The position numbers and the translations under genes are program-made. This document shows positions 8,533-19,400 of a DNA stretch of 64,000 nt, piece by piece; the first letter of the stretch is position 1; the number at the start of each line of letters is the position of its first letter. Source of the stretch: JAIXWP01 sp964428835 (GTDB taxonomy: Bacteria; Bacteroidota; Bacteroidia; Flavobacteriales_D; Sanyastnellaceae); contig CAYRZQ010000010.1 of the NCBI GenBank assembly GCA_964428835.1, forward strand, positions 26,030 through 90,029. The letters are read 5' to 3'. Below the pieces are notes generated by a model, which was given only the letters and a program-made list of their open reading frames with translations, had not been told where the DNA came from and ran no database searches.

Positions 8533-10950
8533 ATGTCAAAATCCTTTGAAACACCAGATCACATTCTTACAGAAGAGAAGATTCGCCAACGCATGCTCGA
8601 TGATTATCGTCTCGCATGTATCTCGCGTGAGGCTTCTCTTTTGGGAAGAAAAGAAGTATTGACCGGAAAGGCCAAGTTTGGAATTTTTGGTGATGGTAAA
8701 GAATTAGCTCAGATTGCGATGGCACGCCAATTTAAAAATGGCGACTGGAGGGCTGGATATTATCGCGACCAAACCTTCATGATGGCCATAAATGAGCTTA
8801 CAGTAAGACAATATTTTGCTGCGCTTTATGCTCATACGGATGTTTCTCTTGAGCCAGCCAGTGGAGGAAGACAAATGGGGGGGCACTACGGAACGCGGTT
8901 CTTGAACGAAGATGGCAGCTGGAAGAAAGTATCGGAGTTGAAAAACTCGTCTGCTGATATTTCTCCTACTGCTGGCCAGATGCCACGACTACTTGGACTT
9001 GCACAGGCCTCTAAAATGTACCGTCAACTGCCCGATCTGCATGCTTTCACAGATTTTTCAAATAAAGGAAATGAAGTGGCCTTCGGTACCATTGGTGACT
9101 CCAGTACTTCAGAGGGATTGTTTTGGGAAACAATGAATGCCTCAGCAGTTCTTGGTGTACCGATGTGTATGTCCGTTTGGGATAACGGCTGGGGAATCAG
9201 CGTTCCTAAAAAATATCAAACTGTAAAAGAAAGTATATCAGAGGCTCTTTCTGGTTTTGAAAAAACAACCACTACCAATGGAGTGAAAATTTATAAGGTA
9301 AAAGGTTGGAACTATCCAGAGCTGCTCTTAACATATGAAAAGGCCGTTCAATACTCACGTGAAAATCATATTCCAACCTTGGTGCACGTCGAGGAATTGA
9401 CACAGCCTCAAGGACACAGTACAAGCGGCAGTCATGAGCGCTACAAAGACAAAGCTTTGCTCGCTTGGTATGAGGAATACGATTGCCTCGTTCAATTCAA
9501 GCAATTTATCATTCGCGATGGTGCAGCATCAGAGAGAGAGCTCGATGCAATTAGAGAAGAAGCAAAACAGCATGTTCGCCAAGAACAAAAACAGGCATGG
9601 GCAGATTTTCGCGCAGACATCGATAAAGATGTCGCAACTGCTCGCACGCTTATCGGCAATTTGGCAAATGAGTTTTCTACAAACGAACAGCTGCAAGCAG
9701 TACAAGCGGAGTTCGGTAAAACAATTGATCCAATTAGAAAGGACATTTTCTCTTTTGCTAAAAGAGCGTTGAGAACTGTGAGAGGACAGCAATCTTCAAG
9801 TGCATCTTCACTTTCGAATTGGCTCAACACTCTACAAGCTGAGTGTGAGAATAGATATAGCTCCCACTTGTATAGCGAGTCGGAATGGTCTGCACTCAAT
9901 GTGTCTGAGATAAAACCAGTCCTTGATGGAACTTGCGAATCTGTTGATGGTCGAATTATTCTCAGAGACTTTTGGGACCTCACCATGTCTGAGCGTCCAG
10001 AGGTTTTGATCTTTGGAGAAGATGTGGGTAAAATCGGCGGAGTGAATCAAACCTGCGAAGGACTTCAGGAAAAATTTGGTGAGCTACGTGTAGCAGATAG
10101 CGGAATTCGTGAAGCTACTATTCTCGGACAAGGCATTGGAATGGCAATGCGCGGACTTCGACCAGTCGCGGAAATTCAGTATTTAGATTATATTTTTTAT
10201 GCACTTCAAATCATGCGCGATGATTTGGCATCGGTGCAATACAGAACGAAAGGTGGACAAAAAGCTCCTCTGATTGTGAGCACTCGTGGTCACCGACTTG
10301 AGGGTGTGTGGCACGCTGGAAGTCCGATGGGAAGCATCATTCACAGCGTTCGAGGTATGATTGTGTGCGTACCTCGCAATATGATGCAAGCTGCGGGAAT
10401 GTACAATACACTCCTAAAAAGCGATGAGCCTGCTATTGTAGTGGAATGTCTCAACGGTTATCGCACAAAAGAATTGAAGCCAAAAAATTTGGGTCAATAC
10501 ACTATACCAGTTGGTGTTCCAGAAATCGTGAAGGAAGGAAACGATCTTACTATTGTAAGTTATGGCTCCACTTTCAATTTATGCCAGCAAGCGGCACAAC
10601 AACTGGCGGAGGTTGGCATCGACGTTGAATTAGTAGATGTAAGAACACTCTTACCATTTGACATCCATCATATTTGTGCGAGCAGTATCGAAAAAACAAG
10701 CCGATTGCTAATTGTGGACGAAGACGTTCCAGGCGGGGCGTCGGCATATATTCTCGATCAAATTATCAACAAACAGGGTGGTTACAAATTGCTCGACAGT
10801 GAGCCTGTAACCCTTACTGCTAAAGCACATTTGCCCGCTTACGGAACGGATGGAGATTACTTCTCAAAGCCTAGTATCGAGGATATCTTCGATGCTGCGT
10901 ATAACATCATGAGAGAGGTGAATCCTTCACAATTCCCTGCGATTTATTAA
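8533..10950 (+). CDS. 2-oxoacid dehydrogenase E1 (alpha-beta fusion), probably branched-chain type
   Basis: An 805-residue fusion of the alpha and beta chains of a thiamine-diphosphate E1 dehydrogenase, which decarboxylates a branched-chain 2-oxoacid and passes the acyl group to a lipoylated E2. The alpha part (about 1-370) has A-S-G-G-R-Q-M-G-G-H and the ThDP motif G-D-S-S-T-S-E-G followed by N-G-W-G-I-S. A linker of about 100 residues follows. The beta part (about 470-805) has F-G-E-D-V-G-K-I-G-G-V, F-G-E-L-R-V-A-D and Q-Y-L-D-Y. Fused E1 proteins of this length are common in Bacteroidota. The substrate (branched-chain versus pyruvate) is inferred from family resemblance. E2 and E3 are not in the window. 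Confidence 0.9.
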   Translation: MSKSFETPDHILTEEKIRQRMLDDYRLACISREASLLGRKEVLTGKAKFGIFGDGKELAQIAMARQFKNGDWRAGYYRDQTFMMAINELTVRQYFAALYAHTDVSLEPASGGRQMGGHYGTRFLNEDGSWKKVSELKNSSADISPTAGQMPRLLGLAQASKMYRQLPDLHAFTDFSNKGNEVAFGTIGDSSTSEGLFWETMNASAVLGVPMCMSVWDNGWGISVPKKYQTVKESISEALSGFEKTTTTNGVKIYKVKGWNYPELLLTYEKAVQYSRENHIPTLVHVEELTQPQGHSTSGSHERYKDKALLAWYEEYDCLVQFKQFIIRDGAASERELDAIREEAKQHVRQEQKQAWADFRADIDKDVATARTLIGNLANEFSTNEQLQAVQAEFGKTIDPIRKDIFSFAKRALRTVRGQQSSSASSLSNWLNTLQAECENRYSSHLYSESEWSALNVSEIKPVLDGTCESVDGRIILRDFWDLTMSERPEVLIFGEDVGKIGGVNQTCEGLQEKFGELRVADSGIREATILGQGIGMAMRGLRPVAEIQYLDYIFYALQIMRDDLASVQYRTKGGQKAPLIVSTRGHRLEGVWHAGSPMGSIIHSVRGMIVCVPRNMMQAAGMYNTLLKSDEPAIVVECLNGYRTKELKPKNLGQYTIPVGVPEIVKEGNDLTIVSYGSTFNLCQQAAQQLAEVGIDVELVDVRTLLPFDIHHICASSIEKTSRLLIVDEDVPGGASAYILDQIINKQGGYKLLDSEPVTLTAKAHLPAYGTDGDYFSKPSIEDIFDAAYNIMREVNPSQFPAIY

Positions 10951-10965
10951 GAAAATATTTTTCTA

Positions 10966-11003
10966 AAAAGCACAATGGACTTATGACTATTGTGCTTTTT
11001 TTT
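10966..11003 (+). terminator. Intrinsic terminator after the E1 fusion
   Basis: An 11-bp stem, AAAAGCACAAT with ATTGTGCTTTT, and a run of T. It lies 16 nt after the stop. Confidence 0.88.
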
Positions 11004-11071
11004 ATGCATTCATAGTTTTATTTGCAAAACTCCTTTATTTTAGCACCTACCGTATAACCTTGACAAACCTT

Positions 11072-14038
11072 ATGAGTGAACATAGAATCTCTCTTCTCGT
11101 ATTATTTGCAGTTCTAGTTGGATTTCGTGCGAGTGCGCAAACGATTAAAGGTCAGGTTACTGATGAGACTTCCGCGGTACCCTTATTTGCAGTCAATGTT
11201 GGAATTAAAGGTACCACGAGTGGAACATCTACCGATTTCGATGGAGAGTTTTCGCTCAAAGTAGAGTCACTTCCGGTCACCCTCGTTTTTCGATTGATAG
11301 GTTATAGCGAAAAAGAAGTAGAAGTAAAATCTGCCGCTGAACGCATCAACGTTAAAATGTCGGAATTGCTCACGGATACTCGAGTCGTGATTATCGAGGA
11401 TATTCGTGTCACAGAAAAACAAAAACAAGCGCCGCTAACGGTCGAAAATTTAGATTTGATTGCGATTAAACAGGCTCCATCTGGCAATTTCTATGAAGCT
11501 CTAGGTACGCTCAAAGGTGTAGATTTGACTACAGCAAGTCTTGGATTTAGAATTATTAATACGCGAGGATTTAACTCCACATCTCCTGTGCGCACACTTC
11601 AGTTGATTGATGGGGTGGACAACCAGTCACCAGGTTTGAATTTTTCTTTGGGTAATTTTCTTGGCGCACCTGATTTGGATGTGAAAAGTGTGGACATCGT
11701 GCAAGGCGCTAGCAGTGCGTTTTTCGGCCCGGGTGCTTTCAATGGGGTAATTAACATGGAAACAAAAAATCCATTTTTATTTCCTGGTTTTTCTGCACAA
11801 ATGAAAGTGGGCGAACGTGCTCTTCTGGAGCCACAAGTTCGCTGGGCACAAGTGTTCAAGAATAAGGAAGGTGAGGACAAATTTGCCTATAAGATTAATC
11901 TCTATTACATCCAAGCCAATGACTGGGAAGCCACGGATTATTCTCCAATTTTCGGAAGTGATCATGGCACCGAAAATCCATTCGGTTTTGACGCAGTGAA
12001 TGTTTACGGCGACGAGGCGGTAGCCACAAATAATGATTTCACAGATTCTCCCTTTGAATATACCGGTCTTGGAGTTTTTTACCGAAATGGCTACAGAGAA
12101 AACCAATTGACGGATTATACGCTTGAAAACTTTAAATCAAGTGCTGCAGCTTTTTACAAAATAAAAAGTGATCTCACGTTGAGTTACCAATTCAATTTCA
12201 GCACGGGCTCCACAGTTTATCAAGGCGACAACAGATATCGATTGAAAGACATTCGATTTTGGCAAAACAAAATTGAATTAAGAAAAGACAACAAATGGTT
12301 CGTAAGAGCTTATTCAACAGGTGAAGATGCAGGCAATACTTATGATATCGTTACCACTGGTATTCGTTTGTTGGAAGCGTCTGGTTCAACGGCAGAGTGG
12401 AATACACGTGTAGCTTCCGTTTGGCGCAATACTTTGAACTACGATGAGCTTGTGCGCGATCAGCCGCGATATGATCAAATTTTGAGTCAAGTAGGAACAT
12501 CAGGATTGCCACCGTCTCAACAATTGGAACTATTTCAAAACTTACTTGGACAATGGTATATCCAAGATTCAGATTTTTTCTCTGGTCTCTATCAAAATGT
12601 AGTAAACACAGTGAATGCAACCTCTACTCAGGACATTCAACCATTCTACAGACCTGGCACAGAGCGATTCAATCAGAAGTTTGACGAAATCACGAGCACT
12701 ACATTTACAGAAGGTGGCTCATTATTTTTTGATCGTTCGAAATTGTATCATGTTCATGGAGAATACAAGTTCACTCCAACATGGGCCACGGTTACTACTG
12801 GAGGAAATGTAAGATGGTATCGCCCAGATTCAAGGGGAACTATTTTTAGTGACACACTTCAATATACATACTTAAGAAATGCTGATGGCGGTTTTGCACT
12901 GGATGGCCAAGGGCGAAGAATTGCAACAGACAGCTCACGCGTTGAGATTACCAATTTTGAATACGGCGCTTATGTTGGAGTAGAGAAGAAGGTTATGGAA
13001 AACAAGCTTATTCTCAATGCCACTGGTCGTTTAGATAAAAATCAGAATTTTGATTTCTTGTTTTCTCCAGCAGCATCGGTCGTATATAATCGAAATCCCA
13101 ACAATGTTTTTCGTTTGACATTTAGCAGCGCATTGCGAAACCCCACACTTGCAGACCAATATTTGTTTTATAATGTTGGGCGCGCAATACTTCTCGGAAA
13201 TGTTGACGGTCGATTTGAAGAGGGAAGGGATTCTCTTATAACTCTTGATTCTTTTAATGAGTATCGAAATACATCGCCCTTGAGTTCTGGATTGGCCAAG
13301 TTGGATTATTTCAATGTGGATCGCATAAGACCAGAGCGTGCTCGGACTATCGAGGTTGGTTATCGTGGAATTTTCTCCAATAAATTTTTCCTCGATGCCA
13401 GCTACTATTACACTCGTTACATTGACTTCATAGGGTTTAATTTGGGTATATCTGCACGATTTACCCCAGAGGGTCTGCCAGATGGAGGTATTCAGGTGTA
13501 CCGTGTAGCAGTAAACGCTACACAAGTGGTCACCACGCAAGGATTTAATATTGGTGGTAATTACTTTTTTAGAAAAACAACATTGAATGCTAACTACTCT
13601 TGGAACCGCCTCAACAGCGGTGAGGATGATCCTATCATTCCCGCATTCAATACTCCAGAGCACAAATACAATTTGGGGATTAGCGCTCGAGATCTTGTCT
13701 TATTCAAGAAAATTAAAAACGTTGGGTATTCAGTGAATTATAAGTGGATTGAGAATTTCATTTTTGAAGGTTCTCCGCAGTTTACTGGCCCCATCGACAC
13801 TTACGACATGGTAGATGCACAAATTAACATCGAAGTCCCCAAGATTGATTGTACCTTTAAACTTGGTGCATCCAATTTGTTGGGCATACGACCTTTCTTC
13901 GATGAAGATTTGGGAGATTTTAATGATAGAGCTTCGCGAGCTTTTAAAAATTTGAACTTACAAGTTTATGGAGGGCCATTGGTAGGGAGAATGATTTACT
14001 TCTCCGTGCTATATGAACCCAAAGTGAAAAATAAATAA
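11072..14038 (+). CDS. TonB-dependent outer-membrane receptor with carboxypeptidase-like N-terminal domain
   Basis: A 988-residue outer-membrane transporter. In order: signal peptide (about 1-22, ending A-S-A-Q); a carboxypeptidase-D regulatory-like beta-sandwich (T-I-K-G-Q-V-T-D through D-F-D-G-E-F-S-L); a plug domain with N-T-R-G-F-N and V-D-I-V-Q-G-A-S-S-A-F-F-G-P-G-A-F-N-G-V-I-N; then a long beta-barrel ending in an aromatic-rich strand. It would import a ligand too large for porins, powered by TonB-ExbBD; the ligand is unknown. There is no SusD neighbour, so it is not a standard SusC. ATG 11072 is preferred over an in-frame TTG at 11060. The next gene, a secreted hydrolase, starts 20 nt downstream, so the two probably work together. 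Confidence 0.94.
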   Translation: MSEHRISLLVLFAVLVGFRASAQTIKGQVTDETSAVPLFAVNVGIKGTTSGTSTDFDGEFSLKVESLPVTLVFRLIGYSEKEVEVKSAAERINVKMSELLTDTRVVIIEDIRVTEKQKQAPLTVENLDLIAIKQAPSGNFYEALGTLKGVDLTTASLGFRIINTRGFNSTSPVRTLQLIDGVDNQSPGLNFSLGNFLGAPDLDVKSVDIVQGASSAFFGPGAFNGVINMETKNPFLFPGFSAQMKVGERALLEPQVRWAQVFKNKEGEDKFAYKINLYYIQANDWEATDYSPIFGSDHGTENPFGFDAVNVYGDEAVATNNDFTDSPFEYTGLGVFYRNGYRENQLTDYTLENFKSSAAAFYKIKSDLTLSYQFNFSTGSTVYQGDNRYRLKDIRFWQNKIELRKDNKWFVRAYSTGEDAGNTYDIVTTGIRLLEASGSTAEWNTRVASVWRNTLNYDELVRDQPRYDQILSQVGTSGLPPSQQLELFQNLLGQWYIQDSDFFSGLYQNVVNTVNATSTQDIQPFYRPGTERFNQKFDEITSTTFTEGGSLFFDRSKLYHVHGEYKFTPTWATVTTGGNVRWYRPDSRGTIFSDTLQYTYLRNADGGFALDGQGRRIATDSSRVEITNFEYGAYVGVEKKVMENKLILNATGRLDKNQNFDFLFSPAASVVYNRNPNNVFRLTFSSALRNPTLADQYLFYNVGRAILLGNVDGRFEEGRDSLITLDSFNEYRNTSPLSSGLAKLDYFNVDRIRPERARTIEVGYRGIFSNKFFLDASYYYTRYIDFIGFNLGISARFTPEGLPDGGIQVYRVAVNATQVVTTQGFNIGGNYFFRKTTLNANYSWNRLNSGEDDPIIPAFNTPEHKYNLGISARDLVLFKKIKNVGYSVNYKWIENFIFEGSPQFTGPIDTYDMVDAQINIEVPKIDCTFKLGASNLLGIRPFFDEDLGDFNDRASRAFKNLNLQVYGGPLVGRMIYFSVLYEPKVKNK

Positions 14039-14058
14039 CAACCAAAATAAACAAGCCA

Positions 14059-15753
14059 ATGAAAAAATGTCTACGTTCAGCCCTAGTGGCAATGGTAGCT
14101 GCTCTCCCGATGATGTCGTCGGCGCAGACTCGCTACATCGACCCGATTTTCGAAGATTCGGAAATTGTGGTAGAAACAGGAGTAGTGTATGCTCAAAACA
14201 TCAACTTCTTGTTGTCAAACTTTACGAGTGCCAACACACTTCCAAACTTGGGAGAGTTGAGTGCTATCGCAGATGCTGGTGGTTCTTATCCAGCCGCTTA
14301 TTTTGATCCAACTGATCAAAGCACCGCTATCAAGCTTCAGAACATTCGCATGGATGTGTATTATCCAGACATCACTGTAGATGAAGTGGACAGCCGCCCA
14401 GTAGTGATTTACTTGCATACTGGTAACTTCCTTCCAACACCTCTCAATGGTAGCACTACTGGTTTGATGAATGACTCAGCTGCAGTTTACCTCTGCCGTG
14501 AATGGGCAAAGCGCGGTTATGTAGCCGTTTCAATGGACTATAGACTCGGTTGGAACCCAATCGCATCTACTGTTCAAGAAAGAAGAGGAACTCTTTTGAA
14601 TGCGGTTTACCGTGCGATTCATGATTTGAAAGCAGGTATTCGCTTCTTAAGAGGAAACGCTGAGAATCCTTACAACATCGATCCAGAAAAGTTTGTGGTT
14701 TATGGACAAGGTTCTGGTGGTTACGTTGCTCAAGCTGCGGCTACTTTGGACAATGCTTCTACAGAATTATTCTTGGAAAAATTCCGTCCAAATCCGTTTG
14801 ATCCTACCGTTTCTTATGTGGATACCTTGCGCGTAGGTACTGTGGATGGTTTCGGATTCCCAAACAGTTTGAACCTGTATCGCCCTAGCCCAGTATCAGC
14901 AGATTTCCAAGTATCTATCAACGCAGGTGGAGCACTTGCTGATGAGTCTTGGTTGGAAGCTGGTGATGCGCCGATGATGGCTATCAACTGTGTACGCGAC
15001 GACTTCGCTCCATTTGATGTGGGTACTGTAATCGTTCCTACTACACTCGAAGAGGTAGTGGATGTAGATGGTGCTAATGTTTTCATTAAAAAGGCAAATG
15101 ACCTCGGAAACAACGCTGCATTTGCAAGCATTCCAAATGGTGATCCTTTTACTGATGCTGCTCGTGCACTTTATGGTCAATCAATCGAAGTTGCAAATGG
15201 TGGTTCGATCACCATCGAGACTGGCGTAGAAGGTTTGTTCCCGCTTATTCGTCCATTACGTCCATTCTTGGCCAATGAGTCAGGTCCATGGGAGTGGTGG
15301 GATCCAAGCAGTCCGATTTCACAAACTGTAGTTGGTACTGTGGGCGGCAACCCAATCACTGCACACATGGCAAGTTTGAATTCAAATCCTGATATGTCTG
15401 CTGAAAAAGGTAAAGCATACCTCGATTCTATCAATGGCTACATTCTCCCACGTATCGCTTGCGTATTCAACTTTGCTGGAAGCGTTTGCAGCCCTGATAA
15501 CGTAGAAGAGAAAGATAGTTCAAACAAGTTCTCTGTATATCCAAATCCAGCTAACGAGCGCGTAGCGGTTGTTGCTGAAGCTACAATCAACATGTTCCAA
15601 TTGATCGATATCACTGGTAAAGTAGTTGCTGAGCGTCAGAATATCAATGCAAACAATCTTGTGTTCAACGTGAATGAATATCCATCTGGAGTTTATTTCG
15701 TACAGTTGAATACAGATAGAGGCAGAACGACACAGAAGTTGATTATCGAATAA
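14059..15753 (+). CDS. T9SS-exported alpha/beta-hydrolase-like protein
   Basis: A 564-residue secreted protein: signal peptide (about 1-22, ending S-S-A-Q), an alpha/beta-hydrolase region (about 85-460), and a C-terminal T9SS sorting domain (about 485-564: V-Y-P-N-P-A-N-E-R, G-V-Y-F-V-Q-L). The hydrolase part resembles carboxylesterases: V-V-I-Y-L-H-T-G-N in the oxyanion position and Y-R-L-G-W. At the nucleophile elbow it reads Y-G-Q-G-S-G-G-Y (residues 215-222); aligned to F-G-E-S-A-G-G the Ser position holds Gly and Ser is one place later, so activity is uncertain. It lies 20 nt after the TonB receptor gene, suggesting joint handling of a surface substrate. Confidence 0.82.
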   Translation: MKKCLRSALVAMVAALPMMSSAQTRYIDPIFEDSEIVVETGVVYAQNINFLLSNFTSANTLPNLGELSAIADAGGSYPAAYFDPTDQSTAIKLQNIRMDVYYPDITVDEVDSRPVVIYLHTGNFLPTPLNGSTTGLMNDSAAVYLCREWAKRGYVAVSMDYRLGWNPIASTVQERRGTLLNAVYRAIHDLKAGIRFLRGNAENPYNIDPEKFVVYGQGSGGYVAQAAATLDNASTELFLEKFRPNPFDPTVSYVDTLRVGTVDGFGFPNSLNLYRPSPVSADFQVSINAGGALADESWLEAGDAPMMAINCVRDDFAPFDVGTVIVPTTLEEVVDVDGANVFIKKANDLGNNAAFASIPNGDPFTDAARALYGQSIEVANGGSITIETGVEGLFPLIRPLRPFLANESGPWEWWDPSSPISQTVVGTVGGNPITAHMASLNSNPDMSAEKGKAYLDSINGYILPRIACVFNFAGSVCSPDNVEEKDSSNKFSVYPNPANERVAVVAEATINMFQLIDITGKVVAERQNINANNLVFNVNEYPSGVYFVQLNTDRGRTTQKLIIE

Positions 15754-15775
15754 TCGATTCAACAGATAGAAAATA

Positions 15776-15806
15776 AAAAACCCTCACCAACGGTGAGGGT
15801 TTTTTT
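15776..15806. terminator. Bidirectional terminator between the T9SS hydrolase and DUF1573 genes
   Basis: A strong stem, AAAACCCTCACC with GGTGAGGGTTTT, around a 3-nt loop, with A-run on one side and T-run on the other. It serves both convergent genes. Confidence 0.92.
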
Positions 15807-15825
15807 ATGATTAAAAATTAATCTC

Positions 15826-16281
15826 TTAGTTATTGTTTGGAGCACCTGTTGGTGACTTCACTGGAGCACCACCTGGAGCTGGAGCGTTTGGATCTGATTC
15901 AACTGTTCCTTTGATACGAACAACTTTCGTTGGCTCGTTTACAGCGTTTGAGCTGATAGTTACAGACTTATTGATTGGACCAGGACGCTTTGTATCGTAC
16001 TTTACAGTAATTGCAGATGACTGACCAGGAAGGATTGGGTTTGGCTCGCAAGTAGGAACTGTGCAGCCGCATGAACCTTTGCACTTGCTGAGGATCAATG
16101 GCTCAGTACCAGTATTTGTTACTTTGAATTCACATGCACCGTTGCCACCGAATGGAACTGTACCGTAATCGTGAACTTCCTTATCTACAGAGATAGCAGG
16201 ACCGCTCACTACTTGAGATTGTGCTGAAGCAAAAGCTGCAATACCGAATGCCAAGGTTAAAGAAAGAAGAACTTTTTTCAT
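15826..16281 (-). CDS. DUF1573 domain-containing secreted protein
   Basis: A 151-residue protein with a signal peptide (M-K-K-V-L-L-S-L-T-L-A-F-G..., cleavage near A-S-A-Q) and a DUF1573 Ig-like domain. Family marks are visible: D-Y-G-T-V-P-F-G-G, F-K-V-T-N-T-G-T-E-P-L and the Cys cluster K-C-K-G-S-C-G-C-T-V-P-T-C, then Y-D-T-K-R-P-G. The tail is a short Pro/Gly/Asn-rich disordered stretch. The role of the family is unknown; it is a common exported protein in Bacteroidota. ATG 16281 is chosen because it gives a clean signal peptide; upstream in-frame starts do not. Two TAGTTTTG elements upstream (16336-16343 and 16314-16321, minus strand) are plausible promoters. Confidence 0.88.
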   Translation of the reverse strand: MKKVLLSLTLAFGIAAFASAQSQVVSGPAISVDKEVHDYGTVPFGGNGACEFKVTNTGTEPLILSKCKGSCGCTVPTCEPNPILPGQSSAITVKYDTKRPGPINKSVTISSNAVNEPTKVVRIKGTVESDPNAPAPGGAPVKSPTGAPNNN

Positions 16282-16313
16282 TTGTTTATTTTGTTTGTTT
16301 CCGTTGTTAAACT

Positions 16314-16343
16314 CAAAACTAGGGCCAGAATGATTCAAAACTA
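16314..16343 (-). promoter_or_regulatory. Two tandem -7-like elements upstream of the DUF1573 gene
   Basis: On the minus strand TAGTTTTG occurs at 16343-16336 and again at 16321-16314, 22 nt apart. Both fit TAnnTTTG; which is used cannot be told. Confidence 0.4.
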
Positions 16344-16473
16344 TATTGCGTTAACCAATAATTAACACATTAAGCCGTTGCAACGGGCCTTTCGTCTGAT
16401 ACAAAAGTGCGATGTATTTCACAAGACTCTCCGAAATTAACGCATTCTTAAGAGGTTTAACTTTTCATTGAAG

Positions 16474-19400
16474 TTAACGAACCACCAAAATTCGAGACTC
16501 AATCCAGGCTTCTGCGACTAGAGCCCTTACCATATAAGTACCTTGAATAGGTAGTGAAATTATAGTGGAGGTCATGTTTAGGCCATTTTGCTCGAGAATC
16601 TTTTGACCAAGAGAATTTATAATTTCTATTCGTTCTATTGGCTGATCACTTTCGATTCTAAAATCACCAGACGATGGGTTAGGATAGAGCTTTAATAGTT
16701 GCTCATCAATTTCTTCAACATTAGAAATGACAATCGCAGCTGTTCCTATGCATCCAAATTCATTTGTGAAGTTGGCCGAATAGACAACCCCTAGATTATC
16801 AGAGATACTTGTTCCATTGCCCGCGGCAACACCATCCACCAGCCATGATGTTTCCCCAGTTTCCACACAATTCAAACACGATACAAGATCTTGGTCAGCT
16901 AACCACTGTAATTGTGGGGTGATGGGAGTCGAAACAATGATTGATTCCGTTACTTCTACAAGACTTGAATTGAACGATAGACTCACTTCTATTTCATAAG
17001 TGCCCGCTTGCAAATAATTGAAGAAGTTGGTACCTGGATTTAAAATAACACTATTGCCTATACCATAATTGACGAGCATCACCGCTCCTTGCGGTATATC
17101 CGTATTATTTATAATTTGAATGACCGATGGTGCGCATTGATCGTTTAAATTAAATGTCAAGGATGGTTGTAATACCGTAAGCGGTTCCGAAACGGAAGTG
17201 CACTGGGCATTGGCTGCCGTGAGAACGTAAGCGCCATTGTTTGTAATTCCGTTATTGATAGTGCTGATCGTACTACTTTGTTCAGTTTGAGATTGACCAT
17301 CGATTGCCCAGGAATAATTTGCAGAGTTACATGTGCTGCAAACAACTTGATTGGCATTTGCATCATAGATCAATAACGGGGTTGGAGGAGTTGAATTGAC
17401 ATTGATTGGAGCACTAAATGCCGATTGCACAGCTTCTTCAATCGTATAGCGGTACTCAATTTGGAAACTACCAGAATTTGGAATAGTTACATTAAATGTA
17501 CTCTCACATCCCTCATAGACGAGGTCATCGTTGATGAAGAATTGGCAAGTTGAGTTTTCTACTACCGCAGTTTGGTTGGTGACTTGAACTGTAAGAGGTG
17601 CACAGCCTTGAAGTATGTTTACCGATAATGCCGGAGTGCTAAAAATACAGCTGCCATCATCCACATTTGCTGTTGGGTCAAAATTCACGGCAGTCTCATC
17701 TATACAGCCCGGATACTGACATGTTCCGTCATCTTCGAGCGCTGTTGGATCAAAGTTGATTGCCTCTTCATCCGTACAACCGATATAAATGCACGAGCCA
17801 TCTTCAATATTAGCTTCGGAATTATAATTATCTGCTATGGGATCCGTACAGCCTTCGATTTGACAGCTTCCGTCATCTTGTGTCGCGGCTGGATTATAAT
17901 TGTTCGCAGTTTCATTGGTGCATCCCAAGATGATACATGAACCATCGTCTTGATTAGCTTGTGGATCGTAATTCTGTGCTAATGGATTGGTGCAACCGAG
18001 ATATATGCAAGAATTGTTGCTCTGATTGGCATTGGGATTATAATTCGAAGCAAGTGGATCGAGACAGCCAAGGATGACACATGTACCGTTATCGAGAGTT
18101 GCGTTTGGATTGTAGTTGATAGCCGCTGGATTTGTACATCCTGCGATGACGCATGTTCCGTCATCGAAAGTGGCGTTAGGGTTATAATTTGCTGCCACGG
18201 GATTGGTACAACCTGGTACCACACACGAACCGTCGTCTTCTGTTGCTTCGGGATTGTAGTTGGTGGCTTCTGGAATAGTACACCCAGGAACAATACACGT
18301 TCCATCATCGACTTCTGCGCCTGGATCAAAGTTGGTAGCGTCAGGGTTGGTGCATCCTCCGTTGATACAACTGCCATCATCAAGATTGGCCAGCGGGTCG
18401 AAGTTGAAAGCCTCGGGGTCAGTGCAGCCAGGGACTATGCATGAGTCATCATAGAAATTGGCATCGGGATCATAGTTGATTGCATACGAAATCGTGCAAC
18501 CTGGATAGCGACAACTGCCATCGCTCACGTTGGCAGCAGGGTTGAAATTCATGGCGGTGGCATCCATACAACCAGGAGTGAGGTTGTTGGGGAAAATATT
18601 CATACGCACTACGGGCGTTGTAAGCAAAAAGAAAAGTGCGTTGAGATTATAGTAATTGACGAAAGCGGTGCTCGAAGGTGCTTCTCCGCTTCGACAAACT
18701 CGGAGAGGTGCATTGCCGTCGAGATTACGAACCATGGCAATGTAGAAAGTGTCGGGGTGCATAATCACCGGTGTGGTCAGTTGCAAGGTGACAATCTTTT
18801 CCTCTCCAAGCTGATTGATATCTGCAAGATTTACGGTGTAGGGCAAGCTCACTGCTCTCACCTGATCATATTCTTCGTTGTAAACAATGGCTTGTATTTG
18901 GCTTCCAACTTCAGTTCCTTCGCCGAGCGCAACTTGCAAGCTGCGGCAACTTCTTGAGGCATTTCTTCCTTCAAAAACGTTTCCGATTTCCATCGGTTCG
19001 GTAGCATAAACAGCCGCAGGTGCGAAGAAATTTTCTGCAGGACCTTCATCACGGGCATAGGTGTAAGGCGTTACCGAAAAATCATGAGTCACGGTGTTGT
19101 CTGCGAGATTCTGATCTACCGTGGTAGCGTTGGTATTGGCTATGATTTGAACCGTATATTCATTATTTGTTGCAGGAGGTGTGTAGGTATTCGGAGATTG
19201 AAAAGAAACAGTTTGTGCGCTCGGTACATTCTGAGTTGGAGTTGTCTGGTTGTTGACCACGGTATTTGCGCTATTAAGGACCCTGCTGGTCATTGTCACT
19301 CCGTTCTGTCCATTTGCTCCAATGTTTCGAATGGCTGCTCTAAAGCGAAGTGGAGCGAGCATTGTGCTCGGGTACTGATCATACTCCAGTTCATTGTAGA

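Noticed and set aside
8533..10950. Fused E1 alpha/beta as a novel fusion
   Set aside because: Such single-chain E1 proteins are, to my knowledge, widespread in Bacteroidota, so it is annotated but not reported as unusual.
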